Source: Magnetospirillum sp. (GTDB lineage: Bacteria; Pseudomonadota; Alphaproteobacteria; Rhodospirillales; Magnetospirillaceae). Taken from it: a stretch of DNA of 64,000 nucleotides. Location: NCBI GenBank assembly GCA_024707145.1, contig JANQAI010000005.1, positions 868,001 to 932,000 of the forward strand, read 5' to 3'. A program made the position numbers and the translations under genes. Positions within the stretch are counted from its first letter, which is position 1. Each line of letters begins with the position of its first letter. Under the pieces are notes generated by a model. It saw nothing but the letters and a program-made list of their open reading frames with translations, was not told the origin of the DNA and ran no database searches. Of the stretch, positions 38,672 to 48,477 are shown piece by piece.

Positions 38672-39184
38672 TTAATTCTTAGACGAAGAGGGCTTGACGA
38701 ACAAGGCATCCAATACCAACAGGACGGCCCCGACACTAATGGCCGAATCCGCCAAATTGAAGGCGGGCCAATGATAGCCCATGACATGCACATCCAGGAA
38801 GTCGGCGACCGCGCCCCAGCGGATGCGGTCGACGACGTTGCCGAGCGCGCCGCCGATGATGCCGCCCAGCGCCAGCACCACCAAGGTGGACTGCGCCTTG
38901 CGCATCCATGCGATCAGGCCCAGCGAAATGGCGACGGACAGCACCGACAGCGCCACCGCGTTCCAGCTGCCGTCATTGTTGAACAGGCCGAACGACACGC
39001 CCCGGTTCCACGCCATCACCAAGTCGAAGACCGGCAGGATCTCGATGCGGGTGGGCGAATAGAACGGCGTTTCCCACACGCCCTCGGGCCGCATCACCTT
39101 CTCGACGATCCACCACTTGGACAACTGGTCGAGGACGATGATCACGGCGGCGAGGGTCAGGCCCGGGACCAGTGGACGGCGCAT
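38672..39184 (-). CDS. lspA: lipoprotein signal peptidase (signal peptidase II)
   Basis: A 170-residue inner-membrane aspartyl protease with four transmembrane helices. Conserved blocks are VLDQLSKWW, MAWNRGVSFGLF, GNVVDRIRWGAVADFLD and FNLADSAISVG; the Asp in GNVVDR and the Asp in FNLADS are the catalytic pair. It removes signal peptides from diacylglyceryl-modified prolipoproteins, acting after Lgt (also in this window at 57974). It lies eight bases after ileS, the common ribF-ileS-lspA order. No clear ribosome binding site precedes the ATG at 39184. Confidence 0.96.
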   Translation of the reverse strand: MRRPLVPGLTLAAVIIVLDQLSKWWIVEKVMRPEGVWETPFYSPTRIEILPVFDLVMAWNRGVSFGLFNNDGSWNAVALSVLSVAISLGLIAWMRKAQSTLVVLALGGIIGGALGNVVDRIRWGAVADFLDVHVMGYHWPAFNLADSAISVGAVLLVLDALFVKPSSSKN

Positions 39185-39192
39185 GGGGCGGC

Positions 39193-42060
39193 TCACGACA
39201 GGGCGTCCACCGCGTCGGAGCAGCGGCCGCACACGCCGTCGTGCTTGTGCTTGCCCACCTCGTTGAGCACCTTCCAGCAGCGCTGGCACTTCCCGCCCTC
39301 GGCCAGACGCGGGGCCACGCCCACGCCGGGCACGTCGGCCAGGCGGAAGGCTCCTTCCGGAGCCGCCCCTTCCACCAGCAGCAGGCCCGAGGTGATGCAG
39401 ATCTCCGCCAGGTCCAGGCCCTTCAGCGCCTGCAACGCCGCAGAGTCCTCCACATAGAGGGCCGGGCTGGCCTGCAGGGACGAGCCGATGCGCTTGGCCA
39501 CGCGCTCGCCCTCCAGCGCGCCGGTGACCACGCGGCGGACGGCGCGCACGGTGCTCCACTTGGCGGCCAGGGCCTCGTCCTTCCACTGGGCCGGGATGGC
39601 CGGGAAGGTTTCCAGGTGCACCGACCCGTCGGCGGAGGGATGGCGGGCCAGCCAGGCCTCCTCGGCGGTGAAGCTGGTGAACGGCGCCAGCCACTTGGCC
39701 AGGGCGTCCAGCAGGATGTCCATCACCGTCCGCGCCGCGCGGCGGCGCAACGAGCCGGGGGCGTCGCAGTAAAGCGCGTCCTTGCGGATGTCGAAATAGA
39801 ACGCCGACAGGTCCACGGCGCAGAAATTGTGCAGGTCGTTGAACCAGCCGTGGAACTGGAAATCGGCGCAGGCCTTCTTCAGGCCGGCATCCAGCTCGGT
39901 CAGGCGGTGCAGCACCCAGCGCTCCAGCTCGGGCATGTCGGCCACCGCCACCTTCTCGGAGTCGACGAAGCCGTCCAGCGCGCCCAGCAGATAGCGCAGC
40001 GTGTTGCGCAGGCGGCGGTAGATGTCCACCTGGGTCTTCAGGATTTCCGGTCCGATGCGCAGATCGTCGGAATAGTCCGAGCCGATCACCCACAGGCGCA
40101 AGATGTCGGCGCCTTGCGTGCCCACCACGTCCTGGGGCGACACCACGTTGCCCAGGGACTTGGACATTTTTCGTCCGTCTTCGTCCAAAACAAAGCCGTG
40201 GGTCAGCACCGCGTCGTAGGGCGCGCGGCCACGGGTACCGCAGCCTTCCAGCAGCGACGACTGGAACCAGCCGCGATGCTGGTCCGAGCCTTCCAGGTAC
40301 AGGCTGGCGGGCCAGCGCATGTCGTCCCACTCGCCGCCTTCCAGCACGAAGGCGTGGGTGCAGCCGGAATCGAACCACACGTCCAGCACGTCGAACACCT
40401 GTTCGTAATCGGCCGGGTCGCGGCCTTCGCCCAGGAACCCGGCCGGGTCGCGGGTGTACCAGGCATCGGCGCCCTCGGCCTCGAAGGCGGCGGCGATGCG
40501 CTCCATCACCGCCGGGTCGCGCAGGGGTTGGCCCGACTTCTTCTCGACGAACACGGTGATGGGCACGCCCCAGGCGCGCTGGCGCGACACGCACCAGTCG
40601 GGGCGACCTTCCACCATGGCGCCGATGCGGTTGCGGCCCTGGTCGGGGACGAAGCGGGTGGCGTCGATGGCGGCCAGCGCCTTGGCGCGCAGACCGGTGG
40701 TCTCCATGGAGATGAACCACTGGGCGGTGTTGCGGAAGATCAGCGGCGCCTTGGAGCGCCAGGAATGGGGATACGAGTGCTCGACCTTGCCGTGGGCCAG
40801 CAGGTTGCCCACGCTGGTCATGGCCTCGATCACCGGCTTGGCGACCGGGCTGTAGTACTTGCCGTTCTTGCCCTGGGCCAGCACGCTCTGGCCGGCGAAG
40901 ATGGCGACGTGCGGATAATAGGTACCGTCGGGCTGCACCGTGTCGGGCACGGCGATGCCGTTGGCCTTGCCCAGGTGCCAGTCGTCCTCGCCGTGGCCCG
41001 GCGCGATGTGGACGAAGCCGGTGCCGGTGTCGGTGGTGACGAAGTCGCCGGCCAGCAGCGGCACGTCGAAATCATAGCCGCCCTTGGCCTCGGGGTGGGA
41101 CTTGAGCGGGTGGTGGGCGACGGTGCCGGCCAGCTCGGCGCCCTTCAACTCGGCCACCACCTTGAAGGTGGCCTTGGCGTCCTTGGCCACGTGCTCGGCC
41201 TGGTCCTTCACCACCACCAGCCTGTCGCCGACACGGGCGAGGCTGCCCTCGGCGGCCTCGGCCACCTGGACCACCACGTAGTCGAACTCGGGCCCGAAGG
41301 CGACGGCGCGGTTGCCCGGCATGGTCCACGGCGTGGTAGTCCAGATCACCACCGCGGCACCTTCCAGCGCCGGCACGGATGCCTTCACCACCGGGAATTT
41401 GACCCAGATGGTGACCGAGGTGTGGTCGTGGTACTCCACCTCGGCCTCGGCGAGGGCGGTCTTTTCCACCACCGACCACATGACCGGCTTGGCGCCCTTG
41501 TAGAGCGAGCCGTCCAGCAGGAACTTGCCCAGCTCGCGGGCGATGGTGGCCTCGGCCTTGAAGGTCATGGTGGTGTAAGGATGGTCCCAGTCGCCATTGA
41601 CGCCCAGGCGCTTGAATTCCTCGCGCTGGACGTCGATCCACTTGGCGGCGAACTGGCGGCATTCCTGTCGGAACTGCACCACCGGCACCTGGTCCTTGTC
41701 CTGGCCGGCCTCGCGGTATTTCTCTTCGATCTTCCACTCGATGGGCAGGCCGTGGCAGTCCCAGCCCGGGATGTAATGGACATCCTTGCCCAGCATGAAC
41801 TGGGTGCGGTTGATCACGTCCTTGAGGATCTTGTTGAGCGCGTGGCCGATGTGCAGGTGGCCGTTGGCGTAGGGCGGGCCGTCGTGCAACAGGAACTTGT
41901 CGCGGCCCTTGGCGGTGGCGCGCATGCGCTCGAACAGACCGATCTCTTCCCAGCGCTTGAGCAGGCGCGGCTCCAGCTCGGGCAGGCCGGCCTTCATGGG
42001 GAAATCGGTCTTGGGCAGGAAAACGGTCGACTTGTAGTCCACGCTCATCGGACGGCTCAT
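39193..42060 (-). CDS. ileS: isoleucyl-tRNA synthetase
   Basis: A 955-residue class I synthetase. The HIGH motif is in PPYANGHLHIGHALNKI, the KMSKS motif in DGRKMSKSLGN, and the large CP1 editing domain lies between them. The C-terminus keeps a four-cysteine zinc site (CQRCWK and CGRC). A more internal ATG at 42047 is an alternative start; the one at 42060 follows the ribF stop directly. The length is normal for a bacterial type. Confidence 0.98.
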   Translation of the reverse strand: MSRPMSVDYKSTVFLPKTDFPMKAGLPELEPRLLKRWEEIGLFERMRATAKGRDKFLLHDGPPYANGHLHIGHALNKILKDVINRTQFMLGKDVHYIPGWDCHGLPIEWKIEEKYREAGQDKDQVPVVQFRQECRQFAAKWIDVQREEFKRLGVNGDWDHPYTTMTFKAEATIARELGKFLLDGSLYKGAKPVMWSVVEKTALAEAEVEYHDHTSVTIWVKFPVVKASVPALEGAAVVIWTTTPWTMPGNRAVAFGPEFDYVVVQVAEAAEGSLARVGDRLVVVKDQAEHVAKDAKATFKVVAELKGAELAGTVAHHPLKSHPEAKGGYDFDVPLLAGDFVTTDTGTGFVHIAPGHGEDDWHLGKANGIAVPDTVQPDGTYYPHVAIFAGQSVLAQGKNGKYYSPVAKPVIEAMTSVGNLLAHGKVEHSYPHSWRSKAPLIFRNTAQWFISMETTGLRAKALAAIDATRFVPDQGRNRIGAMVEGRPDWCVSRQRAWGVPITVFVEKKSGQPLRDPAVMERIAAAFEAEGADAWYTRDPAGFLGEGRDPADYEQVFDVLDVWFDSGCTHAFVLEGGEWDDMRWPASLYLEGSDQHRGWFQSSLLEGCGTRGRAPYDAVLTHGFVLDEDGRKMSKSLGNVVSPQDVVGTQGADILRLWVIGSDYSDDLRIGPEILKTQVDIYRRLRNTLRYLLGALDGFVDSEKVAVADMPELERWVLHRLTELDAGLKKACADFQFHGWFNDLHNFCAVDLSAFYFDIRKDALYCDAPGSLRRRAARTVMDILLDALAKWLAPFTSFTAEEAWLARHPSADGSVHLETFPAIPAQWKDEALAAKWSTVRAVRRVVTGALEGERVAKRIGSSLQASPALYVEDSAALQALKGLDLAEICITSGLLLVEGAAPEGAFRLADVPGVGVAPRLAEGGKCQRCWKVLNEVGKHKHDGVCGRCSDAVDALS

Positions 42061-43047
42061 TCAGTTGTCGCTCACCGGCACCATGGGGCCGGGGCTCTCG
42101 GGAAAATGGCGGGCGGCCAGCAGGGCGCGGGCGGCCACGACGTCGGCCTCGATCTGCGCGCGCAGGGCGGCCAGGCCGGAAAACTTCATTTCGGGGCGCA
42201 GGTAGTCGATCAGCGCCACCCGCAGATGCTTGCCGTACAGATCGACGTCGGCGTCCAGCAGGTGGACCTCCAGCACCTCGTCGGTCTTGTCGAAGGTGGG
42301 GCGGCGGCCGAAATTGGCGACACCGTCGTGCCAGATGGTGCCGCCGCCCAGATCGACGCCGGCGCGCACCGCATAGACGCCGGTGGCCGGGCGCTGGTAT
42401 TCGCTCAGGGCGAAATTGGCGGTGGGAAAGCCGATGGTGCGGCCGCGGGCGTCGCCGTGCTCGACGCGGCCCTCCACCTCCCAGTAATGGCCCAGCAGCT
42501 CGGCCGCCTCGCCGGGCCGGCCGGCCACCAGGAACTCGCGCACCCGGGTCGAGGAATAGACGTCACCGTCGGGCGCCATCTCGGGCGGCACGCTGGTGAA
42601 GCCGAAATTGCCTTCGTCGGCCATCTTCTGCAACAGCGCCCCGGTGCCCTGGCGGCCCTTGCCGAACACGTAGTCGTAGCCCACCACCACGTGCCGCGCC
42701 GCCAGGCCCGACACCAGCACCGAGCCGATGAATTCCAGCGCGCCCATGCCGGCGAAGGCGGCGTCGAAATGCTGCATGATGGCGAGATCGGCGCCCAGCG
42801 CCTCGATCAGCCGGGCCTTGACGCGGAACGGCGTCAGCCGGAACGGCGGCTGGTCGGGCCGGAAGAAGCTGCGCGGATGGGGCTCGAAGGTCATCACCGC
42901 CAGCGGCGCGCCCAATTCGGTGGCGATGCGCCGGGCGGCCAGGATCACCGCCTGGTGGCCCTTGTGCACGCCGTCGAAATTGCCGAGCGCCACCACCGAC
43001 CCCTTGAGGTCGGGCGGAAGCTCGCCGCAATGACGGATCAGGCGCAT
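42061..43047 (-). CDS. ribF: bifunctional riboflavin kinase/FAD synthetase
   Basis: A 328-residue enzyme making FMN and FAD. The N-terminal nucleotidyltransferase domain has GNFDGVHKGHQ, and the C-terminal flavokinase domain has GRTIGFPTANF and ANFGRRPTF. The start at 43047 gives MRLIRHCGELP, the usual N-terminal length. It ends directly before ileS, forming ribF-ileS-lspA. Confidence 0.97.
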   Translation of the reverse strand: MRLIRHCGELPPDLKGSVVALGNFDGVHKGHQAVILAARRIATELGAPLAVMTFEPHPRSFFRPDQPPFRLTPFRVKARLIEALGADLAIMQHFDAAFAGMGALEFIGSVLVSGLAARHVVVGYDYVFGKGRQGTGALLQKMADEGNFGFTSVPPEMAPDGDVYSSTRVREFLVAGRPGEAAELLGHYWEVEGRVEHGDARGRTIGFPTANFALSEYQRPATGVYAVRAGVDLGGGTIWHDGVANFGRRPTFDKTDEVLEVHLLDADVDLYGKHLRVALIDYLRPEMKFSGLAALRAQIEADVVAARALLAARHFPESPGPMVPVSDN

Positions 43048-43126
43048 GGGAGACACAGGGATTTTCCCGCAAAACCGTGGACGGTAAGGGGTATCCGATG
43101 CGAGGGCGAATCGCAACCGGTTATGA

Positions 43127-43151
43127 CCCTCTCCCACCGAGTGGGAGAGGG
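43127..43151. repeat. CTCTCCC-type hairpin between prfC and ribF
   Basis: CCCTCTCCCAC (43127-43137) pairs perfectly with GTGGGAGAGGG (43141-43151) around a CGA loop. It is the same arm as in copies A and B and may terminate prfC. Confidence 0.75.
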
Positions 43152-43161
43152 AGGTGACCGG

Positions 43162-44749
<1,588 letters not shown>

Positions 44750-44806
44750 GGCGGCGGTTTTTCCCCGGATCGGCTATAAAATCAAGCGAATAAAGGAATC
44801 AGGCCC

Positions 44807-45001
44807 ATGCTGACCATTCCCACCGACATCGATCTGGAAACGCGGCTCTACCGGCTGGCCCGTTCCCTGGGCAAGACCTCGGAACAATGCGCGCTGGAGG
44901 CGTTGAAGGCGTGGGTCGCCGACCACGAGGAAAGCCAGGCCCATGCCCGCCGACTGGGCGGCGGCGTCATGCGCCCGCCCACGGAGGATTTCTACGATTA
45001 G
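44807..45001 (+). CDS. small ribbon-helix-helix-like (antitoxin-type) protein
   Basis: Sixty-four residues: a short beta strand (MLTIPTDIDLETRLYRLARS) followed by two helices (LGKTSEQCALEALKAWVADH) and a flexible acidic tail ending PPTEDFYD. This is the layout of ribbon-helix-helix antitoxin N-termini with a toxin-neutralising tail. No toxin gene lies next to it on either side, so it would be an orphan or a solitary regulator. The ATG follows AGGA by seven bases and a TATAAA-like box lies at 44774. It is divergent from prfC. Confidence 0.6.
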   Translation: MLTIPTDIDLETRLYRLARSLGKTSEQCALEALKAWVADHEESQAHARRLGGGVMRPPTEDFYD

Positions 45002-45040
45002 GGGAGGCAGCTGATGTGACGGATACATCCTCCTCTCCCC

Positions 45041-45098
45041 GTCATGCCCGTGCTTGACACGGGCATCCATGGATCGCCGGGTCAGGCCCGGCGATGAC
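45041..45098. repeat. intergenic double-hairpin repeat (CTTGA-loop family)
   Basis: ATGCCCGTG (45044-45052) pairs with CACGGGCAT (45058-45066) around a CTTGA loop. CGCCGGG pairs with CCCGGCG (45075-45093). GTCAT and ATGAC enclose the whole. The same loop occurs at 63855-63877. Confidence 0.75.
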
Positions 45099-45163
45099 GA
45101 GAAAAGAGGCGTGATGCCGTCAAACCCGATCGTGCCCAGGCGGCGGCTGCCACGGGACGACGA

Positions 45164-45601
45164 TCAGCGCTCGCGGCGCAGGGTGAAGCGGACGGAATCG
45201 CCCTTCTGGTTGGTGGCGAAGCCGAACAGGCGGCCGGAATCGGTCAGCACGCCCTCGAAACGGAAGGCGCCTTGCCCGGCCACCAGCGCCACGGTGCAGC
45301 CGGTGACCTGCTCGGCGGTACCGGTGATCTGGGTGCCGTCCTGCCAGCCGAAATCGGCGTTCATGCCGCCCTTGCGGTCCAGCGTCCAGGCGATGCCCTT
45401 GCCCGAGCGGGAGAATTCCCACCGGCTCTGCGGCGCCACCCAGCGGCCCAGCAGCCATTCGCCGTTATTGGCCAGCGAGGTGTCGCACGACGCCTCGGGC
45501 AGCGGCTCGGGCGGGGCGATCTTGGGGAACTGGGGCAACTCCTGGGCCAAGGCAGGCGTGGCCGCCAGCAGGATGGCGGCAAGGGCGAAAGCGGGGCGCA
45601 T
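45164..45601 (-). CDS. small secreted protein of unknown function
   Basis: A 145-residue protein with a cleavable signal peptide (MRPAFALAAILLAATPALAQ). The mature part is beta-rich, with EWLLGRWVAPQSRWEFSRSG, ITGTAEQVTGCTVALVAGQG and two cysteines that could form a disulfide. The overall pattern recalls small beta-barrel proteins of the lipocalin or protease-inhibitor type, but I cannot assign it. It lies eight bases downstream of another small envelope protein on the same strand, so the two are probably co-transcribed. Confidence 0.7.
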   Translation of the reverse strand: MRPAFALAAILLAATPALAQELPQFPKIAPPEPLPEASCDTSLANNGEWLLGRWVAPQSRWEFSRSGKGIAWTLDRKGGMNADFGWQDGTQITGTAEQVTGCTVALVAGQGAFRFEGVLTDSGRLFGFATNQKGDSVRFTLRRER

Positions 45602-45609
45602 GGCAGGGC

Positions 45610-45894
45610 TCACTTCTTGTTTGTCGCCGGCACATAGCCGCGATCGGTCATGCACAGGCTGGCATAGCCCTGGATCTGCTTCTTGGCCTGGGCGCGGTCG
45701 TACTCGCGGAAGGCGCTGGAGGAGGTTTCGTCCTCGCGGTAGCCCACCTGCGCCTCGGCCCAGCGGCGGCAGGCGCTCCAGTCGCGGCTCCACTGTTCCT
45801 TGGGCACGTCGGGATTCTGCCACGGCACGCTGGAAGAGGCGCAGCCGGCCAGCAGGGCCAGGGCGCCAAGGGCGAACGGGACGGCGGCACGCAC
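45610..45894 (-). CDS. small predicted lipoprotein
   Basis: I chose the GTG at 45894 because GAGGAA lies eight bases upstream and the product then begins with a proper type II signal (MRAAVPFALGALALLAGC, lipobox LAGC). The ATG at 45951 would add 19 residues before it. The mature part of about 77 residues has WSACRRWAEAQVGYREDETS and a Cys/Met-containing C-terminus (YASLCMTDRGYVPATNKK). The family is unknown. It is upstream of the secreted protein gene and divergent from the MaoC gene. Confidence 0.65.
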   Translation of the reverse strand: MRAAVPFALGALALLAGCASSSVPWQNPDVPKEQWSRDWSACRRWAEAQVGYREDETSSSAFREYDRAQAKKQIQGYASLCMTDRGYVPATNKK

Positions 45895-45983
45895 GGGGAT
45901 GGTTCCTCGGATGGAGGGCAGGGGCCGCCATTCCGCCACAGCGCGGTTCATGTTGCAACCATGGGAAATCGCTTCCGGTCGGG

Positions 45984-46012
45984 TTGTAGGGGGTAGGCGG
46001 CCTGTCTATACT
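45984..46012 (+). promoter_or_regulatory. putative sigma70 promoter of the MaoC hydratase gene
   Basis: TTGTAG (45984-45989) and TATACT (46007-46012) with 17 bases between them, 53 bases upstream of the start at 46065. The -10 box is strong and the -35 weak. Confidence 0.5.
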
Positions 46013-46064
46013 GCACCGCACCATCGCGCCGCCGCGGGCGGCCCAATACTCAAAGGAGCATGGA

Positions 46065-46499
46065 ATGAGCGGCGAGTCCCTGAACGGCTACACTTTCGAA
46101 GAGCTGTCGGTCGGCCAGTCGGCCGTGTTCGGCAAGACGGTGACCGAGGCCGACATCGCGGCCTTCGCCGGCGTTTCGGGCGACACCAACCCGGTTCATC
46201 TGAACGAGGAATACGCCAAGAACACCATGTTCAAGGGCCGCATCGCCCACGGCATGCTGTCGGCGGCGTTCATCTCCACCGTGTTCGGCACCAAGCTGCC
46301 CGGCCCGGGCTGCATCTATGTGTCGCAGCTGCTGAAGTTCAAGGCGCCGGTGAAGATCGGCGACACCGTGCTTGCCCGCGTCGAGATCACCGCCCTGGTG
46401 CCCGAGAAGAAGTTCGCCACCTTCAAGACCACCTGCTCGGTGGGCGACAAGGTGGTGCTGGATGGCGAGGCCACCCTGATGGTGCCCAGCAAGGGCTGA
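46065..46499 (+). CDS. phaJ: MaoC-family (R)-specific enoyl-CoA hydratase
   Basis: A 144-residue single hot-dog-fold hydratase. The catalytic Asp and His lie in FAGVSGDTNPVHLNEEYA, followed by GRIAHGMLSAAFIS. This matches PhaJ-type (R)-hydratases, which turn trans-2-enoyl-CoA into (R)-3-hydroxyacyl-CoA and can feed polyhydroxyalkanoate synthesis from beta-oxidation. A role in the nearby ethylmalonyl-CoA chemistry (mesaconyl-CoA hydratase is a larger two-domain MaoC protein) is unlikely given its size. It is monocistronic. Confidence 0.87.
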   Translation: MSGESLNGYTFEELSVGQSAVFGKTVTEADIAAFAGVSGDTNPVHLNEEYAKNTMFKGRIAHGMLSAAFISTVFGTKLPGPGCIYVSQLLKFKAPVKIGDTVLARVEITALVPEKKFATFKTTCSVGDKVVLDGEATLMVPSKG

Positions 46500-46504
46500 G
46501 GCCT

Positions 46505-47146
46505 CTACCCCTCCCCCCCCTTGCGGGGGGAGGCCGGGAGGGGGCTTTCCCCCACCCCAACCCTCCCCCCGCTTGGGGGAGGGGCTTTCCCGTTTCTCCT
46601 GATCCGCGCCTTCACCACCCGGTGCACGACGTAGAGCGCGACGGCGATGGCGATCGCCGCCAGGATGCGGTGCTCCCACGCCTTCAACTGGCCCATCATG
46701 CCCTCGATGGCCTGCCCGAACAGGAAGCCCAGGCTTCCTACGGCCACCGCCCACACCGCCGCCGAGATCATGTTGAGCACGGCGAAGCGCAGCGGCGAAA
46801 TGGAGGACATGGCGATGGCCACCGGGCTGACCGCGCGCAGGCCATAGAGGAAGCGGAAGGACAGCACGAACCAGTCGCCCCAGCGGTCCAGCAGGCGGCC
46901 CACCCGTTCGGCCGCGGCGGCGCTCTTGGGGTGCTTGGCCAGCCAGGTCCTGCCGTAGCGGCGGCCGATCCAGAACCATAGCTGGTCGCCGGCGAACGAG
47001 CCGATAAAGGCGCACAGCATGACCAGATCCAGGCGCAGCAGCCCCTCGTGGGCGGCGAAGCCGGCCAGCACCGGCACCGTCTCGCCCTCGAAGAAGGTAC
47101 CGGCCAGTACAGCCCAATAGCCGTATTCGGCGACCAACTGTTCCAT
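46505..47146 (-). CDS. DedA-family membrane protein with repeat-derived C-terminus
   Basis: A 213-residue inner-membrane protein of the DedA/VTT family, implicated in lipid flipping. Signatures include FFEGETVPVLAGFAAHEGLL, GDQLWFWIGRRYGR and the RFLYGLRAVSPVAIAMS segment. Four or so hydrophobic helices are visible. The last 28 residues (GKAPPPSGGRVGVGESPLPA and on) are encoded entirely by a GC-rich intergenic repeat, so the native end probably lay near RIRRN. The gene follows the RNA methyltransferase by two bases, at the end of the Mla operon. Confidence 0.9.
   Translation of the reverse strand: MEQLVAEYGYWAVLAGTFFEGETVPVLAGFAAHEGLLRLDLVMLCAFIGSFAGDQLWFWIGRRYGRTWLAKHPKSAAAAERVGRLLDRWGDWFVLSFRFLYGLRAVSPVAIAMSSISPLRFAVLNMISAAVWAVAVGSLGFLFGQAIEGMMGQLKAWEHRILAAIAIAVALYVVHRVVKARIRRNGKAPPPSGGRVGVGESPLPASPRKGGEG
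46508..46586. repeat. GC-rich intergenic repeat overlapping the DedA gene end
   Basis: Two C/G-run hairpins lie in tandem: CCTCCCCCC with GGGGGGAGG in the first half, and CCCTCCCCCC with GGGGGAGGG in the second. The phrase GGGGCTTTCCC occurs in both halves. The long C and G runs make this stretch prone to length change and read errors. Confidence 0.65.
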
Positions 47147-47148
47147 GA

Positions 47149-48477
47149 TCACCGGCGGCAGACCGCCACCGCCTCCAGATGGGCCGAGAAGGGGAACTGG
47201 TCGATGGGGGTGACGGCCTCGATGCGATAGCCGCCCCCTTGCAGAATCTTGAGGTCGCGGGCCAGGGTGGCAGGGTTGCACGACACCGCCACTACTACGG
47301 GCGGCCCGGCTTCCGCCAGCTGCTCGGCCTGGGCGGAGGCGCCGGCGCGCGGCGGGTCGAACACGACCGCCTGGTATTTCTTCAGTTCGGGCGCCAGCAG
47401 CGGCCGGCGGGCGAGGTCGCGCACCTCGGTGGTGACTCGCAGGGATTGGGCGTTGGCGGCGGCTTCCAGGGCGCGGATGGGCGCCTCCTCGCCTTCCACC
47501 GCATGGAGGATCCGGTTGCCCGCCGCCAGCGGAAAGGTGAAGCTGCCGCAACCGGAATAGAGGTCGACCACGCTCCCAGCCCCGCCCACGGCCGCCACCA
47601 CCGCTTCGGCGATGGCCACTTCGCCGCCCTTGGTGGGCTGCAGGAAGCCGCCGGGAGCCGGCTCCACCGCGATGCCGGCGAAGCGCACCACCGCCGGGCG
47701 GCGTCGGGCGATGGGGTCGATGAAGCCGGCGCCGGGACGGCGCCAGCTCAGACGCGCCAGATCCTCGGCGTCGGCGAAGGCGGCCAGCCGCTCGCGGTCG
47801 AACAGGTCCAGGCGGGCGTCGGCCTCCACCAGCACGTCCAGGCCGCTTTCGGTCTGGGTCACCACCACGTCGCCTTCCTCGCCGTCGGGGACGATGGCGG
47901 CCAGCATGGTGCGCAAGGGCGGCAGCAGGGCCAGCAGCGCCGGTTCCAGCAGCAGGCAGCGCTCCACGTCGATGATGGCGTGGCTGGCCCGCGCATTGAA
48001 GCCCAGCAGGGCGTGGTGCTTGCGGCGGGCAAAGGCGAAGGTGGCGCGGCGGCGGCTGCCCGGCGGCACCCGCACCAGCGGGGCCAGCGGCAGTTCGCCC
48101 AGCCCGGCGCGGGCCAGCTGGGTCGCCAGCAGGCCGCGCTTCCATTCGCCGTACAGGGCATCGTCCACGTGCTGCAGGGCGCAGCCGCCGCAACGGCTGA
48201 AATGGGGGCAGGCCGGCTCGGCCCGGCCGGGGCCCTGCACCAGCACCTCGATCAGGGCAGCGGCCAAGCCGTCGCCCCGGCGGCCCTCCACCCGGGCGAC
48301 CACGCGGTCGCCGGGCACGGTGAAGGGCACGAACACCACCTCGCCGCCCAGACGGGCGACGCCGTCGCCGCGGGCGCCGATCTCCTCGATCTCCACCTCC
48401 ACCGTGCGGGGCGGCGGCGCGGTCTTGCCCTTGGGGCGCTTGGCGGGATGGGGGCGTTTGAACGAGCGGGAGGTCAT
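47149..48477 (-). CDS. TrmA/RlmD-family RNA m5U methyltransferase
   Basis: A 442-residue class I RNA methyltransferase. An N-terminal TRAM-like domain (VEVEIEEIGARGDGVARLGG) is followed by an iron-sulfur cluster region (CPHFSRCGGC with a later cysteine in VERCLLLEP), a SAM motif (VVDLYSGCGSFTFPLA) and the catalytic cysteine in VAVSCNPATLARD. Probably it forms 5-methyluridine in 23S rRNA; which uridine (RlmC or RlmD type) cannot be told. The start overlaps the stop of the auxiliary lipoprotein gene (ATGA), linking it to the Mla operon. Confidence 0.93.
   Translation of the reverse strand: MTSRSFKRPHPAKRPKGKTAPPPRTVEVEIEEIGARGDGVARLGGEVVFVPFTVPGDRVVARVEGRRGDGLAAALIEVLVQGPGRAEPACPHFSRCGGCALQHVDDALYGEWKRGLLATQLARAGLGELPLAPLVRVPPGSRRRATFAFARRKHHALLGFNARASHAIIDVERCLLLEPALLALLPPLRTMLAAIVPDGEEGDVVVTQTESGLDVLVEADARLDLFDRERLAAFADAEDLARLSWRRPGAGFIDPIARRRPAVVRFAGIAVEPAPGGFLQPTKGGEVAIAEAVVAAVGGAGSVVDLYSGCGSFTFPLAAGNRILHAVEGEEAPIRALEAAANAQSLRVTTEVRDLARRPLLAPELKKYQAVVFDPPRAGASAQAEQLAEAGPPVVVAVSCNPATLARDLKILQGGGYRIEAVTPIDQFPFSAHLEAVAVCRR

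Noticed and set aside
46065..46499. Mesaconyl-CoA hydratase for the ethylmalonyl-CoA pathway
   Set aside because: That enzyme is a larger double-domain MaoC protein; this 144-residue protein fits a PhaJ-type hydratase.
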